A stretch of 64,000 nt of DNA from Bacillus sp. CHD6a (GCF_001293645.1 NZ_LBMD01000011.1:152719-216718); one strand, 5' to 3'; counted from the stretch's first letter, positions 43,724-53,513 are shown. The notes: a model not told the origin generated them from the sequence alone. Program-made: numbers and translations.

Positions 43724-44029
43724 ATGTACATTGTTCACTCCACTTTTATAGTGCCACCTGAAAAAGCAGATGAAGTTATTTCAATATATCACAACAGATC
43801 TAAAATAGTAGAACAGGCGAAAGGCTTTCAACGCTTTCTTCTTCTACAAAATGAAAATAAATCAGGGGAGCTTACTGTTTTCATGGAATGGGATTCCAAA
43901 GAAGACTTTGTCTCTTGGGTTACCAGTGAAGATTATAAAAGGATACATGAACTTGAAAAAAAGTACCCAGACCAAGAGCTTGCCTCCATTATACCAACCA
44001 TTACAAAATTCAAGGTGGTGGCAACATGA
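43724..44029 (+). CDS. Antibiotic biosynthesis monooxygenase domain protein, HmoA-like
   Basis: 101 aa ferredoxin-like ABM domain: the opening YIVHSTFIVPPEKADEVISI, then GFQRFLLLQNE and VFMEWDSKEDFVSWVTSEDY, resembling HmoA/IsdG heme-degrading enzymes. The His after the second conserved block (KRIHELE) may be the heme ligand; the Asn of IsdG is not obvious, so heme degradation is tentative. It overlaps the next gene by 4 bp (ATGA). Confidence 0.83.
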   Translation: MYIVHSTFIVPPEKADEVISIYHNRSKIVEQAKGFQRFLLLQNENKSGELTVFMEWDSKEDFVSWVTSEDYKRIHELEKKYPDQELASIIPTITKFKVVAT

Positions 44030-44439
44030 ACATACCCACGCAGTCTTCAACCGTCCAAAAAATTAAAGCAGATATAGGTAACTTAGACGTAGAGCGAATC
44101 GTAGAAAAAGTGGTGGTAACCATGTACAATGATTTTCCTTTTCTTGAAGAAAAGTTTGGGGAAAAAGGAAAAGAAAGAACCATTGAAGACAACTTTTATC
44201 ACTTTTTGTATCTCAACACGGCCTACAAGCTAAATGATACTCAAACTTTCGTGGACTATGTGATGTGGCTTAATAGTGTTCTCGTAAGTAGAGGATTGAA
44301 AACCGATATGATCATCTATAACTTTGAAAAAATACAAGAAAATTTAACAGGAATGCTAGATAAGGAAACAGAAGAAAGCTTTATATCCTATCTAAATGAA
44401 GGCATACAGGCGCTTAAGGAATATAAGCAAGGTGAATAA
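44026..44439 (+). CDS. Helical hypothetical protein coupled to the ABM gene
   Basis: 137 aa, all-helical. The segment TIEDNFYHFLYLNTAYKLND, then FVDYVMWLNSVLVSRGL resembles the helical domain that precedes cobalamin-binding domains in some regulators, but here it stands alone without the B12 motif. ATGA overlap with the preceding gene means coupled translation. Function unknown. Confidence 0.8.
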   Translation: MNIPTQSSTVQKIKADIGNLDVERIVEKVVVTMYNDFPFLEEKFGEKGKERTIEDNFYHFLYLNTAYKLNDTQTFVDYVMWLNSVLVSRGLKTDMIIYNFEKIQENLTGMLDKETEESFISYLNEGIQALKEYKQGE

Positions 44440-44441
44440 GG

Positions 44442-44564
44442 GTGTGGAAGGGCACTGTCTTTAAAGTAAATTCACAGGATTGTCATGAGTATGAAGAAGA
44501 GGCACGTAAGAAGTGTTTTATAATAGAAGAAATTATGTTTAGAAAAAGGAAGGCTGATAGTTAA
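44442..44564 (+). CDS. 40-aa basic peptide, candidate gene
   Basis: A 40-codon frame from GTG 44442 to TAA 44562-44564 whose last base is the A of the next gene's ATG (TAATG). AAGGTGAATAAGG lies just upstream. The translation (MWKGTVFKVNSQDCHEYEEE...) has two Cys and a basic C-terminus (FRKRKAD). It fills the only gap in this tight gene group, which supports it; no homologue is recognised. Confidence 0.45.
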   Translation: MWKGTVFKVNSQDCHEYEEEARKKCFIIEEIMFRKRKADS

Positions 44565-44863
44565 TGACAAACACTACTATGGGTAAATTCCGATTGATGG
44601 GCTTAATAGAAGGCGGATCATTGCTTGTCCTTCTTTTTATAGCGATGCCTTTGAAATATGGGTTTGACATCCCGCAAGCAGTAAGTGTCGTTGGAGCTTT
44701 ACATGGCTTTTTGTTCATCACTTATGTCCTTTTTATTGCATACATCACATTAAAGATAAGATGGTCCCTAAAGTGGGCTGCAGGTGCTGTAGCTGTTGCT
44801 TTCATTCCATTTGGGAATATCGTTTTTGACAATTATCTAAAGAAGGCTTCTTTTGTAAACTGA
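44564..44863 (+). CDS. DUF3817 membrane protein
   Basis: 99 aa with three spans. The DUF3817 features are FRLMGLIEGGSLLVLLFIAM, MPLKY, VSVVGALHGFLFITYV and the C-terminal FIPFGNIVFDNYL. Role unknown; related domains occur fused to transporters. Last gene of the group, followed by a terminator. Confidence 0.9.
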   Translation: MTNTTMGKFRLMGLIEGGSLLVLLFIAMPLKYGFDIPQAVSVVGALHGFLFITYVLFIAYITLKIRWSLKWAAGAVAVAFIPFGNIVFDNYLKKASFVN

Positions 44864-44889
44864 CTCCTCTCGATGGGGGGTCAGTTTTT
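44860..44889 (+). terminator. Terminator after the DUF3817 gene
   Basis: Stem ACTGACTCC / GGGGTCAGT around TCTCGATGG, followed by TTTTT. Confidence 0.85.
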
Positions 44890-45095
44890 TCTGTTAGGAG
44901 TACATGATGGTGAATGTCAGTGATAGTAATATATGGGGATGAATAGCACGAAGCGAAGTGGAAGAGATGGACTGTCTAATAGGAGGGTTCTATATTAGCC
45001 CAAAGCGAAAGGAATACTTGTCATTTCCCTTCTTCCATCATTCTTCGCTATAATGAGTTGAATAGATTTACTGTACTAAAGGAGTAGTTGTTTTC

Positions 45096-46223
45096 GTGAA
45101 TGTTGGTAGGATAGTATCGTTCGTCGCGTTTTTTTCTATATATAATATTTTGATGTTTTATCTTGGGTGGAACGGCTTAGTCTGGTTAAAAGCGATATTC
45201 TCGTTTCAATATGAAGCTGTATATTGGTTAGCGATCACCATTTTCTCTTATGCCTATATTCTCGGCAGGTTGGTAAAGCCGCTCTCCTGGTTATCGACCA
45301 TTGGTTCATTATGGTTTGGATATATTCAGTTTGGACTTGTTTTATTTCCCGTAGCTAATCTTGTTGTTTGGGTCCTTAACTTAACGGGAGTTCCAATGCA
45401 GACTTCCATAGTTATGGTTGGGTCCGCAACAGCTTTCATGATGGCTATTATTTTCATTACTGGCCTCTACAATGCCTACAGCCCAGTAGTCAGAAAGTAT
45501 GAGGTGACCATAGCGAAAAAATCCGAAATGAAAAAAATTCATTTAGCGGTTGCCTCTGACATGCATTTCGGTAGGTTATCAGGCGTCGCCCATGCCAAAA
45601 GGCTTGTAAAAATGATAAATGGCATCAAGCCGGATATCATTCTTCTTCCTGGTGATATTATAGATGACGAGCCCGAACATTTTCAAAAAAAGAATATGGG
45701 GGCTATCATGAAACAACTCCATGCACCGCTAGGTATATTTGGGGTTCTAGGTAACCATGAATACTATGGAAGAGAGATTCCTCAGTTTTTAAAAGAGATG
45801 GAAAAGGTTGATATTCGTATTTTAATGGACGAGGTTATTCGAGTTGGAGACAGTTTTTATTTATTAGGCAGAAAAGATAAAACAGACTCAAGAAGAAAGT
45901 CGTTCCAACAACTGGTAAACGATAATGATATAGATGTTTCCTTGCCCTTAATAGCAATGGATCATCAGCCTGCAGAGCTGAAAGAAGCGCAAGAAAGTGG
46001 GATAGATCTCATCGTATCGGGTCATACCCATAGAGGTCAAATGATGCCAAACCACCTTATTACCAAAATGCTGTTTGAGTTGGATTGGGGTTACTTGAAA
46101 AAAGGCCAGTTACATGCATTTGTTTCCTCTGGCTTTGGTTTCTGGGGTCCGCCACTTAGAATTGGCAGCAGGTCGGAAATATTGGAAATTGTCGTAGAAT
46201 TTGTAGATAGAGAAGGGTATTAA
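45096..46223 (+). CDS. Membrane metallophosphoesterase
   Basis: 375 aa: four N-terminal membrane spans (about 1-140), then a calcineurin-like phosphoesterase domain facing one side of the membrane. The metal motifs are ASDMHFGR, LLPGDIIDDE, GNHEYYG and SGHTHRGQMMP in order. It resembles the YkuE/YaeI group. The substrate is unknown. GTG start, AAAGGAG about 11 bases upstream. It ends three bases before dbpA, so both may be transcribed together. Confidence 0.92.
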   Translation: MNVGRIVSFVAFFSIYNILMFYLGWNGLVWLKAIFSFQYEAVYWLAITIFSYAYILGRLVKPLSWLSTIGSLWFGYIQFGLVLFPVANLVVWVLNLTGVPMQTSIVMVGSATAFMMAIIFITGLYNAYSPVVRKYEVTIAKKSEMKKIHLAVASDMHFGRLSGVAHAKRLVKMINGIKPDIILLPGDIIDDEPEHFQKKNMGAIMKQLHAPLGIFGVLGNHEYYGREIPQFLKEMEKVDIRILMDEVIRVGDSFYLLGRKDKTDSRRKSFQQLVNDNDIDVSLPLIAMDHQPAELKEAQESGIDLIVSGHTHRGQMMPNHLITKMLFELDWGYLKKGQLHAFVSSGFGFWGPPLRIGSRSEILEIVVEFVDREGY

Positions 46224-46226
46224 CGA

Positions 46227-47669
46227 ATGAATAAAACTTTTCAGCAATTTAATCTAGGAGAAGACATAGTCAAGGCATTAAGTAGTCTTAACTATATAAA
46301 ACCAACAAAGGTTCAAGAAGAAGTGATACCGAAAGCACTAGAGAAGATGGATATCATCGTACAGTCACAAACAGGAAGCGGAAAAACAGCTGCTTTTGCC
46401 GTCCCACTTTGTGAGCTGGTCCACTGGGAAGAGAATAAGCCACAGGCCTTGGTATTGACTCCAACCAGAGAACTTGCAGCCCAGGTGAAGGACGATATAA
46501 CAAACATAGGGCGATATAAGCGAGTTAAGGCAACCGCTATCTATGGAAAACAATCTTTTCAAAGGCAAAAAATAGAATTGAAGCAAAAGTCACATATAGT
46601 GGTTGGTACACCTGGACGGGTGCTGGATCATCTTGAAAAAGGTACGCTTGAAGTGAATAGACTCAAATATCTTGTCATTGATGAAGCAGACGAAATGTTG
46701 AACATGGGCTTTATTGATCAAGTAGAAGCAATTATTCAAAAGCTACCCAATAATAGGATAACGATGTTATTTTCAGCTACCTTGCCGGAAGATATAAAAC
46801 AACTATCGGATCAATATATGACAGAACCTGCATTTGTTGAAATTAAAACAAGTGGTTTGACGACAAATCGAATAGAGCATGTATGGTATGAGGTGGAGGA
46901 AGGGGAGAAATTTCTTTTTCTCAAAGACATCACCGTAGTGGAAAACCCTGATAGCTGTATCGTTTTCTGCGCTACGCAAGAAGAAGTGGAGAGAGTTCAC
47001 CATAAACTTCATCGTAGCGGTTATCGTAGCGGAAAGTTGCATGGTGCCATGGTGCAGGAAGACCGATTTGCAGTAATGAATGCTTTCAAACGGGGAGAAT
47101 TCCGATATCTGATTGCAACGGATGTGGCATCAAGAGGTATTGATATTGAAGATATAAGTTTAGTCATTAATTATGATGTTCCTTCCGACAAAGAACGATA
47201 TGTACATCGTATCGGACGGACAGCAAGAGCTGGAAAAACTGGTAAAGCCATTACACTAGTTTCATATGACGAAAATTATCTCTTAGACGAAATAGAGAAT
47301 TATATTGGCATGAAGATTTTAAAAGGTGAATTTCTAAATAAAGATACTGTAACCAGAGCTGAACATTCTTTTTTAGAGAAGATGAAGAGTAAACCAACAA
47401 AGAAAGAAGAAAAAGGCGCAAAATTAGAGAGAAATATTATGAAACTCTATTTTAATGGCGGCAAGAGAAAGAAAATTAGAGCGGTGGACTTCGTAGGAAC
47501 CATTTGTCAGATAGATGGTATGACACCAGAAGATATAGGAATTATATCTATTCAGGAGAATCAGACGTATGTGGATATCTTAAATGGAAAGGGACCTATA
47601 GTTTTAAAAGAAATGAAAAACCGCACCGTCAAAGGCAAACAATTGAAAGTGCATGAGGCACGAAACTAA
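46227..47669 (+). CDS. dbpA: DEAD-box RNA helicase DbpA (YxiN)
   Basis: 480 aa. Q motif at about 1-25 ([19 protein letters not shown]), Walker [30 protein letters not shown], and [11 protein letters not shown] of domain 2. The C-terminal 75 residues form the DbpA RNA-binding domain ([20 protein letters not shown]) that targets hairpin 92 of 23S rRNA in B. subtilis YxiN. Role: late 50S subunit assembly. The start lies four bases after the preceding stop codon. Confidence 0.95.
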   Translation: MNKTFQQFNLGEDIVKALSSLNYIKPTKVQEEVIPKALEKMDIIVQSQTGSGKTAAFAVPLCELVHWEENKPQALVLTPTRELAAQVKDDITNIGRYKRVKATAIYGKQSFQRQKIELKQKSHIVVGTPGRVLDHLEKGTLEVNRLKYLVIDEADEMLNMGFIDQVEAIIQKLPNNRITMLFSATLPEDIKQLSDQYMTEPAFVEIKTSGLTTNRIEHVWYEVEEGEKFLFLKDITVVENPDSCIVFCATQEEVERVHHKLHRSGYRSGKLHGAMVQEDRFAVMNAFKRGEFRYLIATDVASRGIDIEDISLVINYDVPSDKERYVHRIGRTARAGKTGKAITLVSYDENYLLDEIENYIGMKILKGEFLNKDTVTRAEHSFLEKMKSKPTKKEEKGAKLERNIMKLYFNGGKRKKIRAVDFVGTICQIDGMTPEDIGIISIQENQTYVDILNGKGPIVLKEMKNRTVKGKQLKVHEARN

Positions 47670-47711
47670 TAAAGCTCGCCAATTCCATTTGTGGATTTGG
47701 CGAGCTTTTAT
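47669..47711. terminator. Bidirectional terminator after dbpA
   Basis: Stem AAAGCTCGCCAA and TTGGCGAGCTTT with inner TTCC / GGA pairing, with A and T tracts on the two sides. Confidence 0.94.
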
Positions 47712-47716
47712 TTTTA

Positions 47717-49111
47717 CTAGAAAAAGAACAAATGAGCCATTAGTGCTGCAACAGGCAATGTAATAATGGTTCTTTGCAAAAAGATGATGAACAGCTCCAA
47801 AATGGATAGAGGGATTTTTGATTTTATTAAAAGGATTCCAATCTCCGACATGTAAATCAACTGAGTTAATGACATAACGGCAATAACAAATCTTGTAAGC
47901 TCAGACTCTATACCACTTCCAATAACTGCTGGAAGAAACATATCAGCAAAACCTACGATCATGGCTGGTGCAGCTGCCTGAGCTTCTGGAATTTGCAACA
48001 GTTGAAGAAACGGTATGAATGGATAAGATAGAATGTTGAAGACTTCCGTAAATTCTGCCACCATCAAGGCAATTGTTCCTAAAGCCATAACAAGTGGAAT
48101 CAGTGCCATCCAAATATCTACAACATTATAAATCCCTTTCTTTACAATTTGCTTTATGCTCTTTACTTGCCCCGCTTTTTCTACGGCCTGCTGCAGTCCC
48201 CATTGAAAGCTCGTCACTCCTTTTGGAACATTCTCATCGATTTTTTGGCCAACAGGCTCGTAATATGTATCTTTTTTACGGGAAAGTGGTGGAATTCTTG
48301 GGCATATAACTGCTGCAATGATTCCAGTAACAACTACTGTAAAGTAGAAAGGTACAAACATATGATCAATTCCAATAAACTTGGCTATTACAAGACTAAA
48401 AGCAATGGAAGCAATGGAAAAGTTGGTCGCTACGACAGCTGCTTCCCTTTTCGTATAATAGCCAGATTCGTATTGTTGTGTGGTTAACAACACCCCGACA
48501 GTCCCACTTCCCATCCAAGAAGCCATTGCATCGATTGAAGATCGACCAGGTAGTTTGAAGAGAGGCTGCATTACTTTTCTAACCAACGTACCGATAAAGT
48601 CCATTAAACCGAACTCTAACAAAAGTGGCATGAAGAGACTTGCAAATAAAAACCATACAGTTAGAACTGGGATAAGGTCATATAACACAATGCCGCCTGT
48701 AAATTCGGATGTAACCATTTCAGGACCAATTTTTGTTAACGTCATAACAGCGAATGCCGCACCTAATACGCGCAGTGCAAGCCATATACCTCCTACGTTC
48801 AATAAGGAGTCTAAAAAGCTATTCTTTTTTATGGATGGCAGGTGAATAAACTTCACTATCAAACTGCTAAAAGCAGAAACAACTAATACGGCTGCCATGA
48901 AGGAAGGAATAAAACCACCAAAAGTGGTCAAAACCAAATCAGCCATAATTCCAAGACCGATGGTTACATTTCCGTTGAATGAAACTGGAATTAAGAAAAG
49001 TAGAATACCAATTAAAGAAGGAATGGCAAATTTTAAGATCTGTAAAGGTAAATAGGTTGGGGCATCTGTTTGTTTGGAATAGGCAGTTCGTTTGGCAGAT
49101 TGAGTACTCAT
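47717..49111 (-). CDS. YjiH-like nucleoside-recognition (Gate) domain membrane protein
   Basis: 464 aa with about ten spans and two Gate-domain regions, the first containing GRSSIDAMASWMGSGTVGVL and the second VGFADMFLPAVIGSG. It resembles the YjiH family of unknown transport function; homologous domains occur in FeoB, SpoIIIA-related SpmA/B and nucleoside transporters. ATG 49111 has AAGGAGA eight bases upstream; the frame extends to 49171 but that part lacks a site. Monocistronic. Confidence 0.9.
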   Translation of the reverse strand: MSTQSAKRTAYSKQTDAPTYLPLQILKFAIPSLIGILLFLIPVSFNGNVTIGLGIMADLVLTTFGGFIPSFMAAVLVVSAFSSLIVKFIHLPSIKKNSFLDSLLNVGGIWLALRVLGAAFAVMTLTKIGPEMVTSEFTGGIVLYDLIPVLTVWFLFASLFMPLLLEFGLMDFIGTLVRKVMQPLFKLPGRSSIDAMASWMGSGTVGVLLTTQQYESGYYTKREAAVVATNFSIASIAFSLVIAKFIGIDHMFVPFYFTVVVTGIIAAVICPRIPPLSRKKDTYYEPVGQKIDENVPKGVTSFQWGLQQAVEKAGQVKSIKQIVKKGIYNVVDIWMALIPLVMALGTIALMVAEFTEVFNILSYPFIPFLQLLQIPEAQAAAPAMIVGFADMFLPAVIGSGIESELTRFVIAVMSLTQLIYMSEIGILLIKSKIPLSILELFIIFLQRTIITLPVAALMAHLFFF

Positions 49112-49281
49112 ACGTTTTGTCTCCTTTTTTGTTACTAGAATAATAGAATATAATATCAATAAAAATAACACTTTACGTATAATTATACAACCTTATCTTT
49201 TCAATCAGGGTTCTTTTCGGATATTCATTGGTTTCGTCGAATATGTTAAAGCATGGATAAGTGAAAGGAGGGATTGATTGC

Positions 49282-50841
49282 ATGGTGTTTAGAAACCAGA
49301 AGCAAACAACTAATAACTTAACCAAATATAAGGACGCGCTCCCAGTTCCACCAGTTTTAAATCACCTATATAAAGGGGAGGGCTATACGTATTAAGAGGT
49401 GTGTATGAAGGAATGCAAGGTGAGGGTGCATAGTGAACTGCCCGAAACAATTATGTGGGGGTATGAAGGGATATTCCCAGGACCAACCATTCAAGTGGAG
49501 AGTGGTGAAAGGGTGTATATCAAGTGGAAGAATCAATTGCCATCTGTGCATCTTTTGCCAATAGATTTTACCGTCCATGGTGCGCACCATGATGTCCCTG
49601 AGGTAAGAACAGTAGTTCACGTGCACGGTGCGGTAGTAGAACCGGAGAGTGATGGGTACCCTGATGCCTGGTTTACCAATGGATATCAACAAGTAGGAGA
49701 GAAGTTTGTAAAACAAGTCTATCAATATGACAACTATATGAATGCTTGTACCCTTTGGTACCATGACCATGCAATTGGTATTACCAGACTAAACATATAT
49801 GCAGGTCTCGCCGGCTTCTTTTTGGTGAAAAGTAAAAGAGAACTATCATTGAATTTGCCAGAAGGGGAATATGATATTCCATTATTGATACAGGACAGGA
49901 CATTTAATCAAGATGGATCGTTATATTATCCCAAACAGCCAGAAGAACCGGTGCCAGACCTTGTAACGTCCATTGTGCCTGAATTTTTCGGGGAAACAAT
50001 ATTGGTTAATGGAAAAGTATGGCCGTATTTGGAGGTGGAACCAAGAAAATATCGATTTAGGGTGCTGAACGGCTCAAACAGTAGATTTTATAAATTAGAA
50101 CTTGATAGAGATCAGCTTATGTTTCAGATAGGTACAGATAGGGGGTTATTGCCTCAACCGATCGGAATAAAGGAGATTATTCTAGCGCCTGCTGAAAGGG
50201 CGGATATAATCATTGATTTCTCTAATTTGGAAGGGAGGAAAATTTCATTAATAAATAGAGCACCTGCTCCTTTTCCAAGTGGTGAGGCTAAAAATGAGGT
50301 AAGGGATGTTATGCAGTTCAGGGTGATCTCAAAAGCTGTGTATATTGATACTAGCAGCATTCCTGCAGAGTTGGAACAACTTCCTGTTTTGTCTGAGAAT
50401 AGTGTTGTAAGAAAAAGGTATTTAACGCTTGATCACTTGAGGGATAAGTATGGAAGAGAACTCATGTTACTAGATAATAAAGGGTGGGATGCATCAATAG
50501 CTGAAAAACCTAAACTTGGGACAACTGAAATTTGGTATCTTATAAACCTTACACCTGATACTCACCCCATCCATATTCATCTAATAGATTTCCAGATACT
50601 TGACAGACGTGAGTTTAATGTAGAGAAATACAACAATGAAAAAGTAGTAGAATACCTAGGGCCTAGTATTTTACCAGAGCCACAAGAAAGGGGGAGAAAG
50701 GACACAGTAAGGGCAAATCCCAATGAGGTTACAAGATTAATCATGCAATTTGGTCCTTATTCAGGACTTTATGTATGGCACTGTCATATGTTAGAACATG
50801 AAGATTATGAAATGATGCGGCCGTATATAGTGATAAGGTAA
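49282..50841 (+). pseudogene. cotA: cotA-type multicopper oxidase gene interrupted by an in-frame TAA
   Basis: The full CotA-like frame begins at ATG 49282 with AAAGGAGGG, ten bases before it. The first 37 codons (KYKDALPVPPVLNHLYKGEG) match the CotA N-terminus (FVDALPIPDTLKP). Codon 38 is TAA (49393-49395), at the place of a Tyr in CotA (TYYEVTMEE). The frame then continues as EVCMKECKVRV without a shift. So one base change separates it from an intact gene. Either it is a nonsense pseudogene, or translation reinitiates at GTG 49399 or ATG 49405, or the base is an assembly error. Confidence 0.85.
49399..50841 (+). CDS. Multicopper oxidase, truncated CotA-like open frame
   Basis: 480 codons after the stop codon of the cotA frame. 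All four copper-ligand segments are present: HVHGAV, WYHDHAIG, HPIHIHL and WHCHMLEHEDYEMM, the last with the Cys and axial Met of the T1 site. AGAGGTG lies just before GTG 49399 / ATG 49405, so reinitiation is possible. The first roughly 40 residues, which form an edge strand of domain 1 in CotA, would be missing. CotA is an outer spore coat laccase that makes brown pigment. Confidence 0.8.
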   Translation: MCMKECKVRVHSELPETIMWGYEGIFPGPTIQVESGERVYIKWKNQLPSVHLLPIDFTVHGAHHDVPEVRTVVHVHGAVVEPESDGYPDAWFTNGYQQVGEKFVKQVYQYDNYMNACTLWYHDHAIGITRLNIYAGLAGFFLVKSKRELSLNLPEGEYDIPLLIQDRTFNQDGSLYYPKQPEEPVPDLVTSIVPEFFGETILVNGKVWPYLEVEPRKYRFRVLNGSNSRFYKLELDRDQLMFQIGTDRGLLPQPIGIKEIILAPAERADIIIDFSNLEGRKISLINRAPAPFPSGEAKNEVRDVMQFRVISKAVYIDTSSIPAELEQLPVLSENSVVRKRYLTLDHLRDKYGRELMLLDNKGWDASIAEKPKLGTTEIWYLINLTPDTHPIHIHLIDFQILDRREFNVEKYNNEKVVEYLGPSILPEPQERGRKDTVRANPNEVTRLIMQFGPYSGLYVWHCHMLEHEDYEMMRPYIVIR

Positions 50842-50865
50842 CCGAGAAGATAGGCGGAATATTTG

Positions 50866-51414
50866 ATGGGAGAAAATACGAAACAATTTATTGGTGTCTG
50901 GACTCAGGCATTAGGTACGGTAATTACAGCGATTGGCAGTACCCCGACCTTCCCCATCAATGAGCAGGGGAGAACAGGGTTAAGTTTGGTAGGGAATGTC
51001 CTTCAAGCAGGAGGAAACGGTCTTGAAGCAGACTCACAAGAAGAACTGACTTACGGAAAATTAGGGAATATCATTCAAGCAACAGGTAATTTGTCCGTCA
51101 GCACAGGTTTGGTCATTGATTTTGAGGGAGAGACAGAAGAAAGGCTTGTCATTAGTGGAGACTTCATACAAGCATTGGGGGCGATAACTGCATTAGGCAG
51201 TGCCAGCCAACCATACATGGTAGTTGGTAATTTCCTTCAAGCGATTGGGAACTCTATTCAAGCGGTAGGAGGTAGTCGAGAGTTAAGAGGGGAAACAACA
51301 GATTCTAAGCAAAATGAGCAAAGTAATGAAGCTGTCATTGCACTAGGAAGCTGGTTGCAAGCACTTGGTACCATCATTCTTGCACTTGGTTTGACATATG
51401 AACGGATAGAATAA
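50866..51414 (+). CDS. Gly/Ala-rich repetitive protein
   Basis: 182 aa made of about six repeats of a segment like GxxLQAxGxxIxAxG: WTQALGTVITAIG, GNVLQAGGNGLEA, GNIIQATGNLSVSTG, GDFIQALGAITALG, GNFLQAIGNSIQAVGG and GSWLQALGTIILALG. No signal peptide. I think it belongs to a small Bacillus repetitive family (DUF6944), from memory. It starts 24 bp after the oxidase gene, so a shared spore-related transcript is likely. Membrane-inserting or self-assembling repeats are plausible. Confidence 0.8.
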   Translation: MGENTKQFIGVWTQALGTVITAIGSTPTFPINEQGRTGLSLVGNVLQAGGNGLEADSQEELTYGKLGNIIQATGNLSVSTGLVIDFEGETEERLVISGDFIQALGAITALGSASQPYMVVGNFLQAIGNSIQAVGGSRELRGETTDSKQNEQSNEAVIALGSWLQALGTIILALGLTYERIE

Positions 51415-51446
51415 TCCCCCGATATCTTCCATATCGGGGGATTAGA
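51412..51446. terminator. Long perfect hairpin between convergent genes
   Basis: Perfect 14-bp stem TAATCCCCCGATAT / ATATCGGGGGATTA with loop CTTCC. There is no T tract on either side, so a two-way terminator is only probable. Confidence 0.75.
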
Positions 51447-51452
51447 TATTAA

Positions 51453-52427
51453 TTAAACGCCGATGCTTTCGGCTATATTTGACTGCCTTAAATAATCTGC
51501 CAAAAGTTGAGGAGTTGTTAAATAGACAAGCCCATTGCCTTCTAAGCTTTTAGGATAGCCGAGGGGAATGGTTCTTTTTATTAGTTGTGCATATAGTTCC
51601 GCCTCGGTGAGTGTTCGGCTGAATTCCTTTTCCGAAAGCTTTTTAATAAGAGCGAGCGCTCCCGCGACATGTGGGGCTGACATGGAAGTACCACTGAATA
51701 CGGCATATCTTCCTCCTGGGATGGTAGAGATTATTTTTTCGCCAGGTGCTACAAGATCAATTTCGTTATTCGAGTTAGTAAAATAAGAGGATTTACGTTG
51801 AAGATTAATAGAACCGACAGAAATCACTTCCTGGTAAGCAGCTGGATAGGAAAATTCTTGTGTATAATGATTACCATCCCCTTCATTACCGGCTGCGCAA
51901 ACGACGAGGATGTTATGGTCGATGGCTGCTTTTATAGAATCGTGAAGTTCTGGGACATCAATTGGACCACCAAGTGACATGGATATAACATCTACATTTT
52001 GGGTAACAGCGTAGTTTATTGCGTTAATTATCCATTCATATTCTCCTGAACCGTTTTTACCGCCAAGAGCTTTAAGGATTAGTAGTTTTGCTTCAGGAGC
52101 TACTCCAACTACACCAGAACCAGGGTTTATCGCAGCTATGGTCCCTGCAACATGTGTGCCATGACCGTTATAATCATTGAAGTTCTCTGAATCTCCATTA
52201 TCATCCTCTGTGAAGTTCTTCCCTCCTATGATCCTTCCTTCAAGATCAGGATGCTGTACATCACATCCAGTATCAATAACCGCAACGACGATTCCCTCTC
52301 CTTTATAACCATTTTGCCAAATGGCTGGTGCTTGAATTAATTCAACGCCTTCTGGAATTTGTTGGGTCTCAAATAACTGGTTTTCCAATTTGTAAGGAAT
52401 TAAATGAACTAATTTTTCTTTTTGCAT
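51453..52427 (-). CDS. Intracellular subtilisin-like serine protease
   Basis: 324 aa S8 protease without a signal peptide. The catalytic triad is D52 (VIDTGCD), H92 (GHGTHVAG) and S248 (SGTSMSAPHVAG), with oxyanion N181. The N-terminal LIPYKL is the inhibitory propeptide motif of Isp proteases, which block their own active site until processed, and the sequence follows B. subtilis IspA closely (NVDVISMSLGGP, EIDLVAPGE). Role: protein turnover in stationary phase. ATG 52427 is nine bases after TAGGAGG. Confidence 0.95.
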   Translation of the reverse strand: MQKEKLVHLIPYKLENQLFETQQIPEGVELIQAPAIWQNGYKGEGIVVAVIDTGCDVQHPDLEGRIIGGKNFTEDDNGDSENFNDYNGHGTHVAGTIAAINPGSGVVGVAPEAKLLILKALGGKNGSGEYEWIINAINYAVTQNVDVISMSLGGPIDVPELHDSIKAAIDHNILVVCAAGNEGDGNHYTQEFSYPAAYQEVISVGSINLQRKSSYFTNSNNEIDLVAPGEKIISTIPGGRYAVFSGTSMSAPHVAGALALIKKLSEKEFSRTLTEAELYAQLIKRTIPLGYPKSLEGNGLVYLTTPQLLADYLRQSNIAESIGV

Positions 52428-52672
52428 ACAAAAACGCCTCCTAATCATTATTTTCATACAAATGTGAAAAAGAAAGAAGGTGTTGCGTGTTGCAGTATTA
52501 CTTTCTGAAGATTCTATCAATAAAACTACTATTAAGCAAGTGATTAACAGCCTAAAAATTAACCATTATAAAAAATACATATTTAGGAATTTTTAGACCA
52601 AGATACCAACCAGTCTAAAGGAGAGTAGAATGATACAGTCATTTGGAAAAAAAAGAAAGAGGAGGAATTTAA

Positions 52673-53503
52673 TTGGGATTATATTCAGAAAGAAGCTGTT
52701 CAAGATACAATGTCCCAGCAACTATAAACGTTACTTGTACCAGTACTAGTACGAGTACAAACGGTAGTGGAACAGGTGGAAATGTAGGGGAGGGGGCTGT
52801 TGTTGGGCCTCGAGGACCTCAAGGAGAGCCAGGGCCATCTGGGCCACAAGGGTTAGCAGGTCCAGCCGGACCATCAGGACCACAAGGGGTAGCCGGACCA
52901 GCGGGACCTGAAGGGCCAGCTGGTATTCAAGGCCCTACTGGTGCAGCAGGACCAGCCGGACCAGCCGGACCAGAGGGACCAGCAGGGGTTGATGGTCAAA
53001 GCGCTATCCTTCCATACTCTTCTGGAACACCAGTGGCACTGGCTACAGTAGCGGATGAATTCATTAGTACAGGTGCTACATTAGGATTTGGTACCTCTTT
53101 CGAACGCATTAACATAGCAGAAAATACTATTGATGTTTCAGGAGGAGGAGGAGTCCTCAACTTCGCATTTCCAATTCCAAGAGACACAACTATAACAGGT
53201 ATTAGTGCCTACTTTACTACCACTGTTGAGGTATCACTAGAAACTCCTGTATCAGTAATTGCATCCCTCTTTAGTGCACCACCAAGAGAAACTGAGTTTA
53301 CAGAAACAGCAGTTACAGTTACTTTGCAACCTGAGTTGGAAGGGGTAATAACAGTTGGAGAAGTGTTGACAGGAACTGTAACGGGATTATCAGAAACAAT
53401 CCCAGCTGGTACAAGGCTTTTATTAGTTTTCTATACGGAATCAGAAACAGCCTTGGCATCGGTGGTTACAGGATTTGCGAGTGCAAGTTTAGCAATAAAT
53501 TAA
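52673..53503 (+). CDS. Collagen-like protein with BclB-type C-terminal domain
   Basis: 276 aa. About 40 N-terminal residues with Cys and a Ser/Thr-rich stretch, then about 22 uninterrupted Gly-X-Y triplets ([12 protein letters not shown] onward), then the roughly 160-residue beta domain starting [20 protein letters not shown], the signature of BclB exosporium proteins. It should form a triple-helical filament on the spore surface. TTG start behind AGAGGAGGAA. The Ser/Thr stretch and triplets are candidate glycosylation sites. Confidence 0.92.
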   Translation: MGLYSERSCSRYNVPATINVTCTSTSTSTNGSGTGGNVGEGAVVGPRGPQGEPGPSGPQGLAGPAGPSGPQGVAGPAGPEGPAGIQGPTGAAGPAGPAGPEGPAGVDGQSAILPYSSGTPVALATVADEFISTGATLGFGTSFERINIAENTIDVSGGGGVLNFAFPIPRDTTITGISAYFTTTVEVSLETPVSVIASLFSAPPRETEFTETAVTVTLQPELEGVITVGEVLTGTVTGLSETIPAGTRLLLVFYTESETALASVVTGFASASLAIN

Positions 53504-53513
53504 ACTTTTGTGG

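Noticed and set aside
49366..49770. 134-codon antisense frame at the cotA start
   Set aside because: It lies opposite conserved copper-binding motifs and has no start signals.
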